Shown piece after piece: positions 46,244 through 57,400 of a stretch of DNA of 64,000 nt; the first letter of the stretch is position 1; each line of letters begins with the position of its first letter. A program made the translations under genes and the position numbers. A model generated the notes under the pieces. The model made no database searches and was not told the DNA's origin. It saw only the letters and a list, made by a program, of their open reading frames with translations. Location of the stretch: assembly GCA_950022295.1 (NCBI GenBank), contig OX465596.1, forward strand, positions 126,522,501-126,586,500. Reading direction: 5' to 3'. Source of the DNA: Bromus sterilis. Its lineage: Eukaryota > Streptophyta > Magnoliopsida > Poales > Poaceae.

Positions 46244-47739
46244 TGATAACCCACAAGTCTAGGGGATCAATTGTAGATTTTAGATAAATAAGAGTGTCGA
46301 ACCCAACGAGGAGCAGAAGGTGCTGATAAGTGTCACTAGATAAGGAAAGGCTGCACACACTCAAAGGTAAATATTTAGGGGGTTTTGGTTTAAGCAACAG
46401 AAAAGTAAAAGACAAGCAAAGTAAACAGGGTAACTGAGGAGTAGCAAGTGGCCCAATCCTTTCACAAGGATAAGCCTAGGAACTAAACTTATAAAAGCTA
46501 AAGCGTTCTCGAGAACACATGGGAGAGATAGCCAAGTTACATTCACCATACTCCGCCAAGTAATATGTATTGTGTTGATAAGTGTTGGTAGGTGGATCAA
46601 TGCTAGTACACCTTTTAGACTAAGATAAGGTTACTCTTATGATTACACACCTTGCAAGCATCCGCAAATACAAGGTAGTAATTAAGGCATAAGCCTAACC
46701 ACAGCATTACGATCAAGGATCCATAACTCCCTTGTTCAAAAGTGTGCGAACTGGGGTTCAGGTTTCTGTCACTCCGACAACCCACCATAAGCATCCTTTG
46801 TGCACAATGTATTCCTCTAGGCCCATGAAAGGTGAAGTGTTAAGTGTTCGACTCACATAACACCACTAGAGAAATAACAACACAACTTAAGTATCAAACA
46901 ACACATAACACTTCGACATCATATGACTACTAACAACTAGACTTCTCCCATGTTCTTAAGAACTAAAGTAACTACTCACAAGACATAAAAGATATCATGA
47001 TCAGAGGTGATAAATGGGTGGTAAAAAATCTGGACACAATGATATTTCTCCAACAAAACTCAATAGCATTCACCACAAAGTAGTAATCAACACCAACAGA
47101 GTAGAGAGGATAGACAGTACGGATTACAACACAAGTTGCAATTGTGAGATGAGATGGGATGGAGATGGTGCTGATGTTGGGGATGATGTTGATAATGATC
47201 TCGATGATGATGATGATGATGGCGACGATCTCCCCTTCCGGGAGGTGATCTCCCCGGCGGAATCTGCCCGCCGGAGATGGCTTTTCTCCTCTGTAGGTTT
47301 CCGCCCCGTGGCGGTGGCGAAACACGGAAACTCTTCTCTATTCAGGGTTTCTACCCCAGGGGGGTCTTATAGGCGAGAGGGGGCACCGAGGGGGGGCACC
47401 AGGCATCCAGGAGGGTGCCTGGCACGGCCAGGAGGGAGGCCGTGCCAGGCACCCTTCTGGCTGCCTGGTGGGTCCCCTCACCTCCATCCTCGGTGATCCC
47501 TAGTCAATCTTCATAAAGAACACTCCCCGTAAATTTTCATCGCATTTGGACTTGATCTGATTAAGCAACTTGGTGTCCACTTTTCACCGCTGAATTCTGG
47601 TTCTGCTGCTTCAGCACCGGAAAGTTGTAAACTGTGTAAAACAAGCCAAAACAACATAAGAACAATACTTTAAAGTGGAATATATCAATGAATAGGATGA
47701 AATTCCAATATAAAATAGTGATGCATTTTGGACGTATCA
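46244..47739 (-). repeat. Element D 3' LTR (1496 bp)
   Basis: + strand TGATAACCCACAAGTCTAGG ... GCATTTTGGACGTATCA. An adjacent polypurine tract on the minus strand (TAAGCTTGGGGGCG, 47741-47754) fixes the boundary. No partner LTR is in the window. A GAT-rich microsatellite lies at about 47195-47220. Confidence 0.9.
47366..47446 (-). promoter_or_regulatory. LTR promoter module of D
   Basis: GGCACGGCC (47421-47429) and GGCCGTGCC (47438-47446) form a perfect dyad with an 8-bp spacer. The base change relative to GGCGCGGCC is matched in the other arm. TATAAG (47366-47371, minus strand) follows about 50 bp downstream. Confidence 0.6.
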
Positions 47740-49353
47740 ACGCCCCCAAGCTTAGACCTCGCTTGTCCCCAAGTGATTGCTGAGCTCGGTAAACCTTTCC
47801 ACAAGTTTAGAGAGTGAAGCGTCGATAAAAGAATACAGACAAGAAGCATCAAGATTTCTCACGAAACTGAAGCATCCTCAACAACAACCTCAACTCATAA
47901 GGTCCTTATGAGAAAGTAGTAATAATTATGACAAAGTAGGACCTGGAAAACTCATCAAATCATGGCAAACATAGCCTTGGTCAAGGAACAACTAATAACT
48001 CTTACTTTTGCTCTTTCACTTATAATGGAACAAGTTGAAGCTTTGGAAAGAACATGTTATCAATCAAGAAGTGCACATGTTAACACAAAGGAAGATGTTT
48101 TACTAAGCATAATATTTTGCAAACAACTGACTTATCAAAAGATAATGTCAACAAAGATGTAACTTGCTAACTTTCAATGCAACTTTGTATGCAAGAATCT
48201 TTATTAACATCAAGTGTCTGTTCTCTCTCAAGAAGGAAGGAAGTAGGAAGGACTGACTCAGCACAAAATAAAGGATAAACCCCATGCAAAAGGGTAAGCA
48301 GGGAAAACTCATGTGCCATCTCTAGATCAAACAGAATAAAAAAGGCCTTTGGGAGGTGCATGATCCGTCAACGACTGCTCATAGATAACTCACTCACTTC
48401 ATGATTTGGACAAGTTTCGAGGAAAGGCTCCCATGGGGGATGATCACATCCCCTTAAATTCCTTTGTTTATCACTCATAAATGAGCGAAGGAACTTGTGC
48501 GTTAGTATTTATCTTTTACGAGATGGGCACTCATGCCAGTCCCTTCCCGTATTAGGGGTTTGCAGATTAGGCATGCAATCCCAAGATAAAACTTGTCCAA
48601 ATTAAGAAGATCATGGGTTACCCACCACTTCCTCATGAGCTGAATCAGTGGCACAAAACAGAATATTTTGAACATCTAGAGATAGCACATCAATTATATA
48701 CTTTAGGAGTGGTAGTGGAATAGCACAAATAGGAAGGTATGGTGGACTCAAGTGGAAGATGTTGGTTTCAGGGTATGGAAGTACAAGAAGAATTCCGCTT
48801 AGTACAGAGTTTTGGCTAGCAAGGCTTTGAGAGACTAGACAATTGATGACAAATTAGATGCAAGCAACACAAAGCATAAACATTAAAACTAGCATGAAAC
48901 ATCAAGTTGTCTTACTTGTCAACATAACACTTCAAGCATAATAACACAAAGGTTTTGGCTATGTCGCTACTTTAAGAAAAACATGCTTGTTGTTATGACC
49001 AAAGCTATACTTGCCAAGATTTAAATAAAGTTTTCGAAGCAATACCTGATATAAGGTCAGTACTCCCCATAAGAATCAGCTCATAATGTCGATTGCGTGA
49101 AGAGAATACCGAGTGCAGTGAAGAAACCAATAGACTTCTCATTAGTATTCCTTCATAGACGACCCCACACTCACGGATACAAAGCTCTCCACAAAAGGAG
49201 TGATAGACCTCAAAGCAACACCTATTTCATAAAGTAACTTCCCTAGACATGATACGACTCTACTTGACTCCTAAAGACAAAGATAAAGATAAAGATACCC
49301 GGCACTCCCGCAAGCTTGGAACAAGCTAAGGAGATGCCATTACCCGAGGAGTT
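47740..49353 (-). other. Element D 3' noncoding region
   Basis: No domain seen. Contains the polypurine tract at its LTR end and a short AAAGAT microsatellite (about 49274-49298). Confidence 0.6.
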
Positions 49354-49869
49354 TTACTCCCACTGTGCTTGCTCTTTATGAACGTTGATCCAGTAGTTCT
49401 TGATGAAGTCCTTCCAAGGCAGAGGTCCACCAGTCTTCACAGATGCTTCAGTAGCCAGGGCCCTGCTTCCAGCAGATGCACTCAAGCGTTCAAACCTAAG
49501 TTCGTACTCACAGTTCTGATTAGACAGATCATAGATCTGTCCTTGGAGTTTGATTGATTTCTCTTCAAGTTCGGTCACGCTTGACCACGTCTCCCTTAGC
49601 TCTTCCAAGTAGAGAGTCTTCAGTTCGCTGATGATGTCGAAGTTGGCTCCAATGCCACGCTCCACCATCTTCTTGAACTTGAAGACTTCTTGTTCCATCT
49701 CCTTCAGCATCTCTTCGGTGCTCCCTTCTTCGACTGCTCCCTCCAGATCTTCCTTGTGGAGAAAACCGTCCTCCATATGAAGGACCTGGGGGTGCTTCCT
49801 CACCTCTGCGAGGTAAGGGTTGATGACGTTGACGACGAACTTGTCCTTGTGGGAACTTGGGGAAGCCAT
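49354..49869 (-). CDS. Element D coiled-coil ORF, intact
   Basis: The ATG at 49867-49869 opens an uninterrupted 171-residue frame (MASPSSHKDKFVVNVIN). The N-terminal 40 residues contain YLAEVRKHPQVLHMEDGFL. Residues 40 to about 120 are rich in Glu, Lys and Leu with heptad spacing (EEMLKEMEQEVFKFKKMVE, SVTELEEKSIKLQGQIYDL), a likely coiled coil. The C-terminus has PLPWKDFIKNYWINVHKEQ. No signal peptide, zinc finger or enzyme motif is seen. The ORF lies between integrase and 3' LTR, the place of env-like or extra ORFs in Athila elements. It has no stop, whereas the adjacent pol frame has four. A TATA-like box lies 95 bp upstream with the dyad behind it, so it probably has its own promoter. Function unknown. 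Confidence 0.65.
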   Translation of the reverse strand: MASPSSHKDKFVVNVINPYLAEVRKHPQVLHMEDGFLHKEDLEGAVEEGSTEEMLKEMEQEVFKFKKMVERGIGANFDIISELKTLYLEELRETWSSVTELEEKSIKLQGQIYDLSNQNCEYELRFERLSASAGSRALATEASVKTGGPLPWKDFIKNYWINVHKEQAQWE

Positions 49870-49962
49870 GGCACCTAGATCTGCTGAAAGTTTTCCTGGC
49901 AGAAATAGACCGAGAAAGAAAACACACGAAATCGCGAGATACGGTGCCGGGACTATCCGGGC

Positions 49963-50078
49963 AAATATATAGCAAAAATTTCTGCATCAGAAGGAAGGTT
50001 TCAAGCCTAGGTGGAGTCGAAGTCGGAGTCCAGGGCACCCAGGAGGGTGCCTGGCGCGGCCAAGAGGGGGGCCGCGCC
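49963..50078 (-). promoter_or_regulatory. Internal promoter of D coiled-coil ORF, built like the LTR promoter
   Basis: On the minus strand a perfect dyad GGCGCGGCC (50053-50061) / GGCCGCGCC (50070-50078), again with an 8-bp spacer, is followed by a TATATAT box at 49963-49972 and the ORF start at 49869. The flank AGGAGGGTGCCTGGC also matches the LTR flank. The distance from dyad to TATA is about 80 bp, longer than in the LTRs. Confidence 0.55.
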
Positions 50079-50096
50079 AGGAGGCCTCCTGGGCCC

Positions 50097-50594
50097 TGAC
50101 GAGGGGATACCCCCACGACTCCTCTACGTGAGGGTACCTCGTGCGTGTCATGGCTTGTGGCCCACCAGGGGCCCACTCGTGGACACCGACATGATAGAAT
50201 AAGACGTGAAGCCGAAGACTTGAGGCGCAAGACAAGGACTCTTACTAGTAGATTGATTAGGACTCTTGTAAACCCTACCTGGCTATCTATATAAAGTGAG
50301 GCAGGGGCACCTCTCTAGACAATCTCACAACTCCTCCCAACCCCCACGCATAGGACTAGACAGATTTCTCTCCACCAAAGCCCTCACGGCACCTTTGTAC
50401 ATCATCATCAATACAAGATCAGACAAGCAACATGTAGGGTTTTCCCTCCGGGGGCCTGAAGCTGGGTAAATCGTGCCCCATGTGTCGCTTGTCACCTCCG
50501 AATCCTACCAACGCGCAGGCCACGTCGCTGTCTTTCCTGCTACATGAAACCTAGGGTCCCTGACCATGGGATTTTCCGGGGTTGATCCCCGTCA
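50097..50594 (+). mobile_element. Element J: 498-bp solo LTR or LTR-like insertion
   Basis: Starts TGACGAGGGGATACC and ends TTGATCCCCGTCA, so the ends are inverted (TGACG...CGTCA). It is flanked by GGCCC on both sides (50092-50096 and 50595-50599). Inside, a TATA box (TATATAAA, 50288-50295) is followed by a leader-like stretch with ATCATCATCAATACAAG and TAGGGTTTTCCCTCC, as in small grass Gypsy LTRs. No internal domain or second LTR is present. It entered D between integrase and the coiled-coil ORF promoter. Confidence 0.7.
50288..50295 (+). promoter_or_regulatory. TATA box of J
   Basis: TATATAAA in the sequence GGCTATCTATATAAAGTGAG. It gives J a plus orientation, opposite to D. Confidence 0.55.
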
Positions 50595-50695
50595 GGCCCC
50601 CTGGAGCTCCTCTCCGGCTCCACTCGGGCTTGGAATTTTCCTAGTTTTGCAAAAACTTTGAAAAGTAAACTTTTATTGACGTTTGCGGTGTTTTC

Positions 50696-53689
50696 TTACC
50701 ATAATTCATACCTTTTCTTATTCTGCTCCTGCCGGAGTCTGAAACTGGCTGCAACATGTTCTTCATGAGTCTTTGTATATATCATGTTTTCATCCACATT
50801 GATTGGATCACCTGCCATATAATGTTTGAGTCTTTGTCCATTCACAACTTGAGGTTTGGTGCCTTCGAAATTATTGATCTTGATTGCACCAGACCGATAT
50901 ACTTCTTCGATATGAAAAGGTCCTTCCCATCTGGAAAGTAGTTTAACTGGAGAAAACCTTAAACAAGATCTAAACAACAAAACTTTATCACCAACATTAA
51001 ATTCACGTTTCAGAATTCTTTTATCGTGCCACTTCTTTACCTTTTCCTTGAACATTTTAGCGCTCTCGTAAGCTTCACTCCTCCACTCATCTAGAGAAGT
51101 CAAGTTCATGAGACGCTTTTCACCAGCTAACTTTGGGTCAGCATTTAGCTCTCTGACAGCCCAGAAAACCTTGTGTTGTAACTCTAATGGTAAATGGCAA
51201 GCCTTGTCATAGACCATTTTATATGGAGACATGCCCATGGGGTTTTTGTAAGCAGTTCTATACGCCCTCAAAGCATCTCCTAACTTCTTTGACCAGTCCT
51301 TTCTAGAACTGTTTTCTGTCTTCTGTAAGATCAACTTGATCTCCCTATTGGTGAGCTCAACTTGCCCACTAGTTTGAGGGTGGTACGGTGATGCAATCCT
51401 ATGATTGACATCGTACTTGGCTAGAGCTTTCCTAAAAGCTCCATGCGTGAAGTGTGACCCTCCATCTGTCATGAGGTACCTTGGTACTCCAAACCTAGGA
51501 AAAATTACATCCTTGAGCATTTTCAAAGATGTCTTGTGATCAACACTCTCAGTGGGTATTGCTTCAACCCACTTGGTTACATAATCAACAGCAACTAAGA
51601 TGTGTGTGTACTTGTGTGAAGGAGGAAAAGGACCCATAAAATCAAAACCCCAGCAATCGAAAGGTTCGATCACTAGTGAGTAATTCAAAGGCATCTCATT
51701 TCTCCTGCTAATGTTACCAACTCTCTAACACTTATCACAAGATACAACGTACCTTCGGGCGTCCTTAAAAAGAGTAGGCCAATAAAAACCTGATTGTAAA
51801 ACTTTATGTGTGGTCCTTTCACCGGCATGATGTCCTCTATAGGGACTATCGTGACATTGTCGAAGAATGTCCTGCTACTCGTGCTCCGGTATACACCTTC
51901 TTACGATCCCGTCCGCACCTTCTTTGTAAAGATGTGGATCATCCCAAAACTAGTGCCACAAATCCGTGAAGAATTTCTTCCTCTGCTGAAATGTAAAACC
52001 TGGAGGCAGAAACTTTGCAACGATAAAATTAGCATAATCTGCAAACCAAGGGTCGGAATGAGATTGTACTTTTACAACAGCAAGTTGTTCATCTGGGAAA
52101 CTGTCGTTGACTGGAATAGGATCGTGCGGGATATCTTCCATCCTTGAAATATTATCCGCCACCGGATTGTCTTCTCCTTTTCTATCGATAATCTGCAAAT
52201 AAAATTCTTGAAGAAGGAGTACCCATCTAATGAGTCTTGGTTTGGCGTCCTTTTTCTGCATAAGATACTTAATGGCAGCATGGTCAGTATGAATAATAAC
52301 TTTAGAATCAACAACATACTGCCTAAACTTATCACAAGCAAACACCACTACCAATAATTCCTTCTCGGTAGTAGCATAATTCTTTTGAGCACTATCAAGT
52401 GTCTTGCTGGAATAGTGGATGACATTCAACTTCTTGTCAACCCTTTGTCCTAAAACAGCTCCAACAGCAAAATCACTAGCATCACACATAATTTCAAACG
52501 GGAAATTCCAGTCAGGTGGTTGTACTATAGGAGCGGTTATTAAGGCTTTCTTAAGAACATCAAAAGCTTCCTTACAATCTTCATCAAATACAAAAGGAGA
52601 ATCCTTCTGGAGAAGATTGGTAAGGGGTCTCGAGGTCTTAGAAAAGTCCTTGATAAATCTTCTATAGAAACCAGCATGACCTAGAAAACTACGAATACCT
52701 TTGATGTCCCTTGGATAGGGCATCCTTTCAATAGCTTCAATTTTTGCCTTGTCCACTTCAATTCCCCTTTCGGAAATCTTGTGTCCAAGAACTATCCCTT
52801 CGTTAACCATGAAATGGCACTTCTCCCAATTGAGCACCAAATTTGTTTCTTCACATCTCTGCAAAACTTTATTAAGATTGTGGAGACAGTGGTCAAAGGA
52901 GTTTCCATAGACGGAAAAGTTGTCCATGAAGACTTCTACAATCTCCTCACAGAAACAATGAAATATTGCAGACATACACCTCTGAAAAGTAGCAGGTGCA
53001 TTACACAATCCAAAAGGCATACACCTATAAGCATAAGTACCGTAAGGACACGTAAAGGTGGTCTTCTCTTGATCCGCGGTGTTAACGTGAATCTGTGAGA
53101 AGCCAGAATACCCATCAAGATAGCATAAGTGGGTGTTTTTAGATAGCCGCTCGAGCATCTGATCAATAAAGGGCAGAGGATAGTGGTCCTTCCTGGTGGC
53201 CTTGTTCAACTTCCTGAAATCAATACACATTCTATATCCAATAATAGTCCTCTGAGGTATTAGTTCATTTTTATCATTAGGAACAACAGTCATACCTCAT
53301 TTCTTAGGAACACAATGAACGGGACTTACCCACTTACTATCAGCTATAGGATAGATGATACCTGCGGCTACAAGTTTGAGAACCTCCGTCCTAACCACGT
53401 CCTTCATCCTTGGGTTCAACCGTCGTTGATGATCAACAACTGGTTTAGCATCAGACTCGAGATTGATAGTATGTTGGCAAATGGATGGACTAATACCCTT
53501 GAGATCATCAAGAGTATAGCCAATAGCACCTCGGTGTCTGCGAAGTGTCTCCCATAATCGCTCTTCTTCATACCCTGAAAGGTTGGAATTGATAATAACA
53601 GGATATACTTTCTTTTCATCTAAATAAGCATACTTGAGCGTATCGGGTAGTGGTTTTAGATCAAACAGCGTGTCTTCTTTTGGTTGCAA
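50696..53689 (-). pseudogene. Element D RT, RNase H and integrase: one frame with four stops
   Basis: A single frame of 998 codons without frameshift. RT motifs: YRMCIDFRKLNKATRKDHYPLP, DGYSGFSQI, and the active-site loop, which reads FMDNFSVYG instead of FMDDFSVYG (Asn codon 52919-52921). RNase H has CDASDFAVGAVLG, TEKELLVVVFA and HTDHAAIKYLM with its Asp and Glu residues. Integrase has the HHCC finger (GHHAGERTTHKVL, SCDKC) and the core Asp-Asp-Glu (GFDFMGPFPPS, LMTDGGSHF, GQVELTNREIK), plus a C-terminal GDKVLLFRS segment. Stops: 53294 (TGA, after PKK), 51950, 51875 and 51725 (all TAG). Known role: copies and inserts the element. This copy is inactive, but the reading frame is well preserved. 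Athila-like lineage by motif; not searched. Confidence 0.9.
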
Positions 53690-53699
53690 GAGGATTCCT

Positions 53700-54425
53700 A
53701 AAGGTTAAACCGGGAGGTTGTGCTTCAGGATAGGAGTTTGTCTTAAAAATATGTCTTCTAGTTCATCCCTCTCCTGCATATGTATGTCATTCTCGTGGTC
53801 TTCCATAAATTGCTGCAAAGTATCATCAGGAGGAATAGAAATAGAAGCAATTTCTTCAATAATTTTGTCATTACTTGACAAGTCAGTACCACGAGGCTGC
53901 TTAAAAACTTAGAAAAATTAAATTCATACGGCTCACCGTTTAATTCAACAAAAACTTTACCTTTCTTGCAATCTATTATTGCTCCACAAGTGGTGAGGAA
54001 GGGACTACCAAAGATAATAGGGCAAAAACTATCTTGCACTGAACCAAGTACAAGAAAGTCAGTAGGATATTTTTCCTTCCCGCAGAGTACTTCAACATCT
54101 CTCACAATCCCAACTGGAGAGATTGTTTGTTTATTTGCAAGATGAATCGTGACATCAATGTCCTCGATCTCACACGGTTGATCTCGTGCATGATCTCTTG
54201 ATAAAGTGTGAAGGGAATAGCACTGACGCTAGATCCCAAATCACATAGCCCATAGTAATTATGATCTCCTATTTTGACAGATACAAGTGGTGTACCTGAA
54301 ATTGGGCCTTTGTTCTTGGCTGTGACAATGTTAGTGGAAACAGCACAAACACTAATAGTGGATTCTTCAATATCACTGGTTACCAGATCCTTGACCATTG
54401 CAACTTGAGGCTTGACCTTAACCAT
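53700..54425 (-). pseudogene. Element D protease region, frameshifted
   Basis: The retropepsin-like motif CDLGSSVSAIP has its catalytic Asp (about 54243), and a FGSPFLTTCGAIIDCKKGK motif lies at about 54010. Frameshifts at about 54160 and 53905 separate these from each other and from the RT frame. The upstream gag is absent because D is truncated at about 54449. Confidence 0.75.
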
Positions 54426-54449
54426 TCTTCAATATCACTGGTTATCAGA
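54362..54449. repeat. Local duplication at the D truncation point
   Basis: ATTCTTCAATATCACTGGTT plus six more bases occurs at 54362-54387 and again at 54424-54449 with one mismatch, 62 bp apart. The second copy is the last recognisable D sequence before LTR H. Confidence 0.7.
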
Positions 54450-57400
54450 GGAGAAGAATAGAAAAACAAAAAGGGAAAAAATTATCTACTATACTGAGCA
54501 AGGCCCAGCCAATGGCCCGGCCCAGACCCTCCCCTTTCTCCTTCCCCTATTCACAAGGAGGCCGTGGCGTGCATCCACGCCGTCCAAGACGGCCGTGGCG
54601 CCGTGGCAACCATCCCGCGGCTCGCCGGCGGGATAAGACCTCGAGACCCCCCCAGCGCAAACCCTAGCCATTCCCTGTGCTCGCCCATGCCAGAGTCCCG
54701 CCCCTCCCCGTCCTCTCCCTCTTCCTAGTGTCCTTTCCCCGAGCTGCCTGTGCGTTTTGGTCGCCGCCGTTCGTCGTTACCTCGGCCAACCACCTCCCTC
54801 AGCCGAGCGACCACGTCAAGGAGGAACCCCATGGTCGTCTTCACCACCGCAGGGAAGCCACTGAACCAGGACGGCCCGCGGATGCCGCCCGTGTCAACCT
54901 CCCCAATCGGCCTCGCCACGGCCTCGTCGTCGATCTCGACTACCGACGCCTCCCTGGCCGCCCAAGCACGTCCACGAGCCTTCCGGTGAGCTCAACCATC
55001 GATTCCTCCCTGTTTCCCCTTTGAGATCACCGCCGCAGACGCCTTCCGTCGCTGGAGCCGGAGCTCACTAGAGCTTGCTCCGCGCATGCTCCCCCGCAAC
55101 ACTAGCACACGCCCCGCGCATGACGTGCATAGATGATTAATTCCGCGTTCGGGAACATCAACTTGACATCCATGTCGCTGCCGAGACCCTTGCTTCTTCC
55201 ACATACAGATGGCTGCCGGCACGTGGTTCTTCTCTGGCTGGGTTGTGGATGGATGGATGTACGAGGTGTGTGTACGTGGTGTTGTATGGGGTATTGGCTG
55301 GGTTGTGCTCCTGGATGGATCGGCTGCGTGCGTGCTGCATAGCTGGTGCCTATTGCCGTGCTTGCCACAGCGGAGCTTCGACCTACTGCGGTTCGCTGCT
55401 GCTGCTAGGCGATTGATGCTTGATGGCTGCTGCTGCCAGCCACGACCCCGTCCATGGTCATGTGCGTGCGCGGATACTGCTGCTGCTGCTGCTGCGTTGT
55501 TTTATTGCTGCTCTGGAGACAGCCATGGCCGACCATGGTTGAACGTGCACAGTGTGTGTGCGTGCTCTGTGTGCGCAGCCATCCGGCTCTTGCCGCCGCG
55601 CCTTTGTTTCAGATGTCTGTCAGATGTCTCTGGACACTATCAGATGTCTCTAGCCCTGCATACATGGAACCTTCCCCTCCGGATCATCTGTCTGATAATC
55701 ACCCGGTACTTATGAGTCATCCCCGGATAAACTCCTGCTCCGGAAAAATTACCGAACACTGCGCTAGAGCCTCGTACCTTTGTATATGCTATGTCAAACA
55801 TTTGTATTGCTATTATTATTGTGTATTTACTATTTCTCCCCCCTTTATTCTCCGGTAGATCCCGTTGCTGTCGCTGATGACACCACCGAGTACGACTACT
55901 ACATCGACAAACGTACCCCTACCGTTGAGTTTCAAGGCAAGCAGAGCCATTTTCCTTCTCCAGATATCACCTATCTTTTCTGTGCATTTCTTGCACTATG
56001 CATTGTTACTGCTACTGCTACGTTACAATCCTATTCTATTGCATAGACTGTTTTTGTCGCCCCTTGATGTACCTTCCTTTATCCTATGATGCCTTTTATT
56101 ACTTATGCAATATTCAGAAGTTAGCTCTGCGCCATGTTAGTCAACTAGGATTAGATAGCGGGCCGTGATCGCTCTGGGGAGTAACGTGGATATAAATTAT
56201 TATAACTGCAATAGGTAAGGTACAAAGCAGACGCCCAAGGGAACCTACAACGGAGAGACTCTCCGAGTCGCTTCAAGTTTGACTTACGAGTGGATGGACT
56301 CGTATTTCACTCTCTTCGCCGGCTCGGTAGCGTAGCATCACGGGGATGATACGAGGATATTCCTCTTTAGTTCATTCCGTCGTTGTCTCGGTCGAACCTC
56401 TTCAAGTGTACCATCGAGGCTGATTCCTCCTGGTTTCACTTGATGGTAGGCACTCGAATCAACTGGTGTCCTTAAAGGTAAGTAGTCGTGGCGACCCAAC
56501 GGTGCCCGCGAGAAGTATTGCGACGGGACGATAGGGAGGGTACGACCGACATACTGGCGGCCTTGGACCCTGATCGTTGTCCGCGTGAGATACCAAACCA
56601 CGAAAGTCGAGCTCCTCCCGGAGCATAAGCGAGACAAGGTAAGGAGTCGGTTCACCTTGTTGGTAACCGCAGAGCTTTGAAGGGACGACAGGGCAGGTAC
56701 CGACGCACTGGTGATCCTGGCTACTTTTAGTTGTTCGTTGTGTTGTTAGTCAGGCAATGATAACAGTTGTCTGTGATATAATAATTAAATGACTAATGGT
56801 TCGGTGGATGACTTTAGAGGCCGCAAAGGCTTGTATGCACTACCTTCGCGTGGGATTACGGTGTGGGCCCTCCGCGTTGTGGTCTCGTTCGAAAGCTCTG
56901 AAAGACGTCCAATTTCAGCATTGTGGTTAGGTCGGATCGTGCTGCCTCACCGGATCCACTTGCCGCACAACGACCTGGAGTGCGAGGGGTGATGGCCCAT
57001 GAAGCTCTTGCTCTTAGGACTGTAGACCGGAGGGGACCTCTCTGATGAGCCGTAGGATGGGCCTCGTCGTGTCGGATAGCCTCGGTGGGGCATTCCCTAA
57101 CAAGGTGTACGCCACCCTGGAGATCTGAGCATGCAGGCTGAACAGTAGTGCACCCCTGGAGGGAGTTTGATCTATTTGAATAGCCGTGTCCACCGTAAAC
57201 GGACGCTTTATGTTGAAGCCAGATCCTACTACTACAAACTATTACTATTAAATTGTTGGTTCCAGTTTCTCTTCCTCGTAGGGAAGTCGAAGAAGGGATC
57301 TCGGAGGCATCTATAATTGTCAATAATTAGAACTTACTATTATACAATGTTGCAGCAATTTCTGCTGCATTGTTACTTTATTCTTTATATACAACTGTTG

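Larger units (their letters stand above)
46244..54449 (-). mobile_element. Element D: Athila-like Gypsy retrotransposon, 5' end lost
   Basis: Minus strand. The 3' LTR (46244-47739) abuts E sequence at ATTCT (46239-46243). Internal order on the minus strand is protease, RT, RNase H, integrase, then a separate coiled-coil ORF, polypurine tract and LTR. The gag, PBS and 5' LTR are missing: D stops at about 54449 against the truncated LTR of H, so a deletion or rearrangement removed the end of D, the start of H and the rest of E. It is the only Gypsy here with a nearly full pol. Solo LTR J sits inside it. Confidence 0.88.

Noticed and set aside
54424..54428. ATTCT as the right-hand TSD of element D
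   Set aside because: It matches the left flank of D (46239-46243), but it is part of a duplicated D segment and no LTR end precedes it. The match is chance.
55209..55858. Cys-rich open frames in LTR H
   Set aside because: They lie in low-complexity GC-rich and TGC-repeat LTR sequence, have no domain, and have no counterpart in LTR I.
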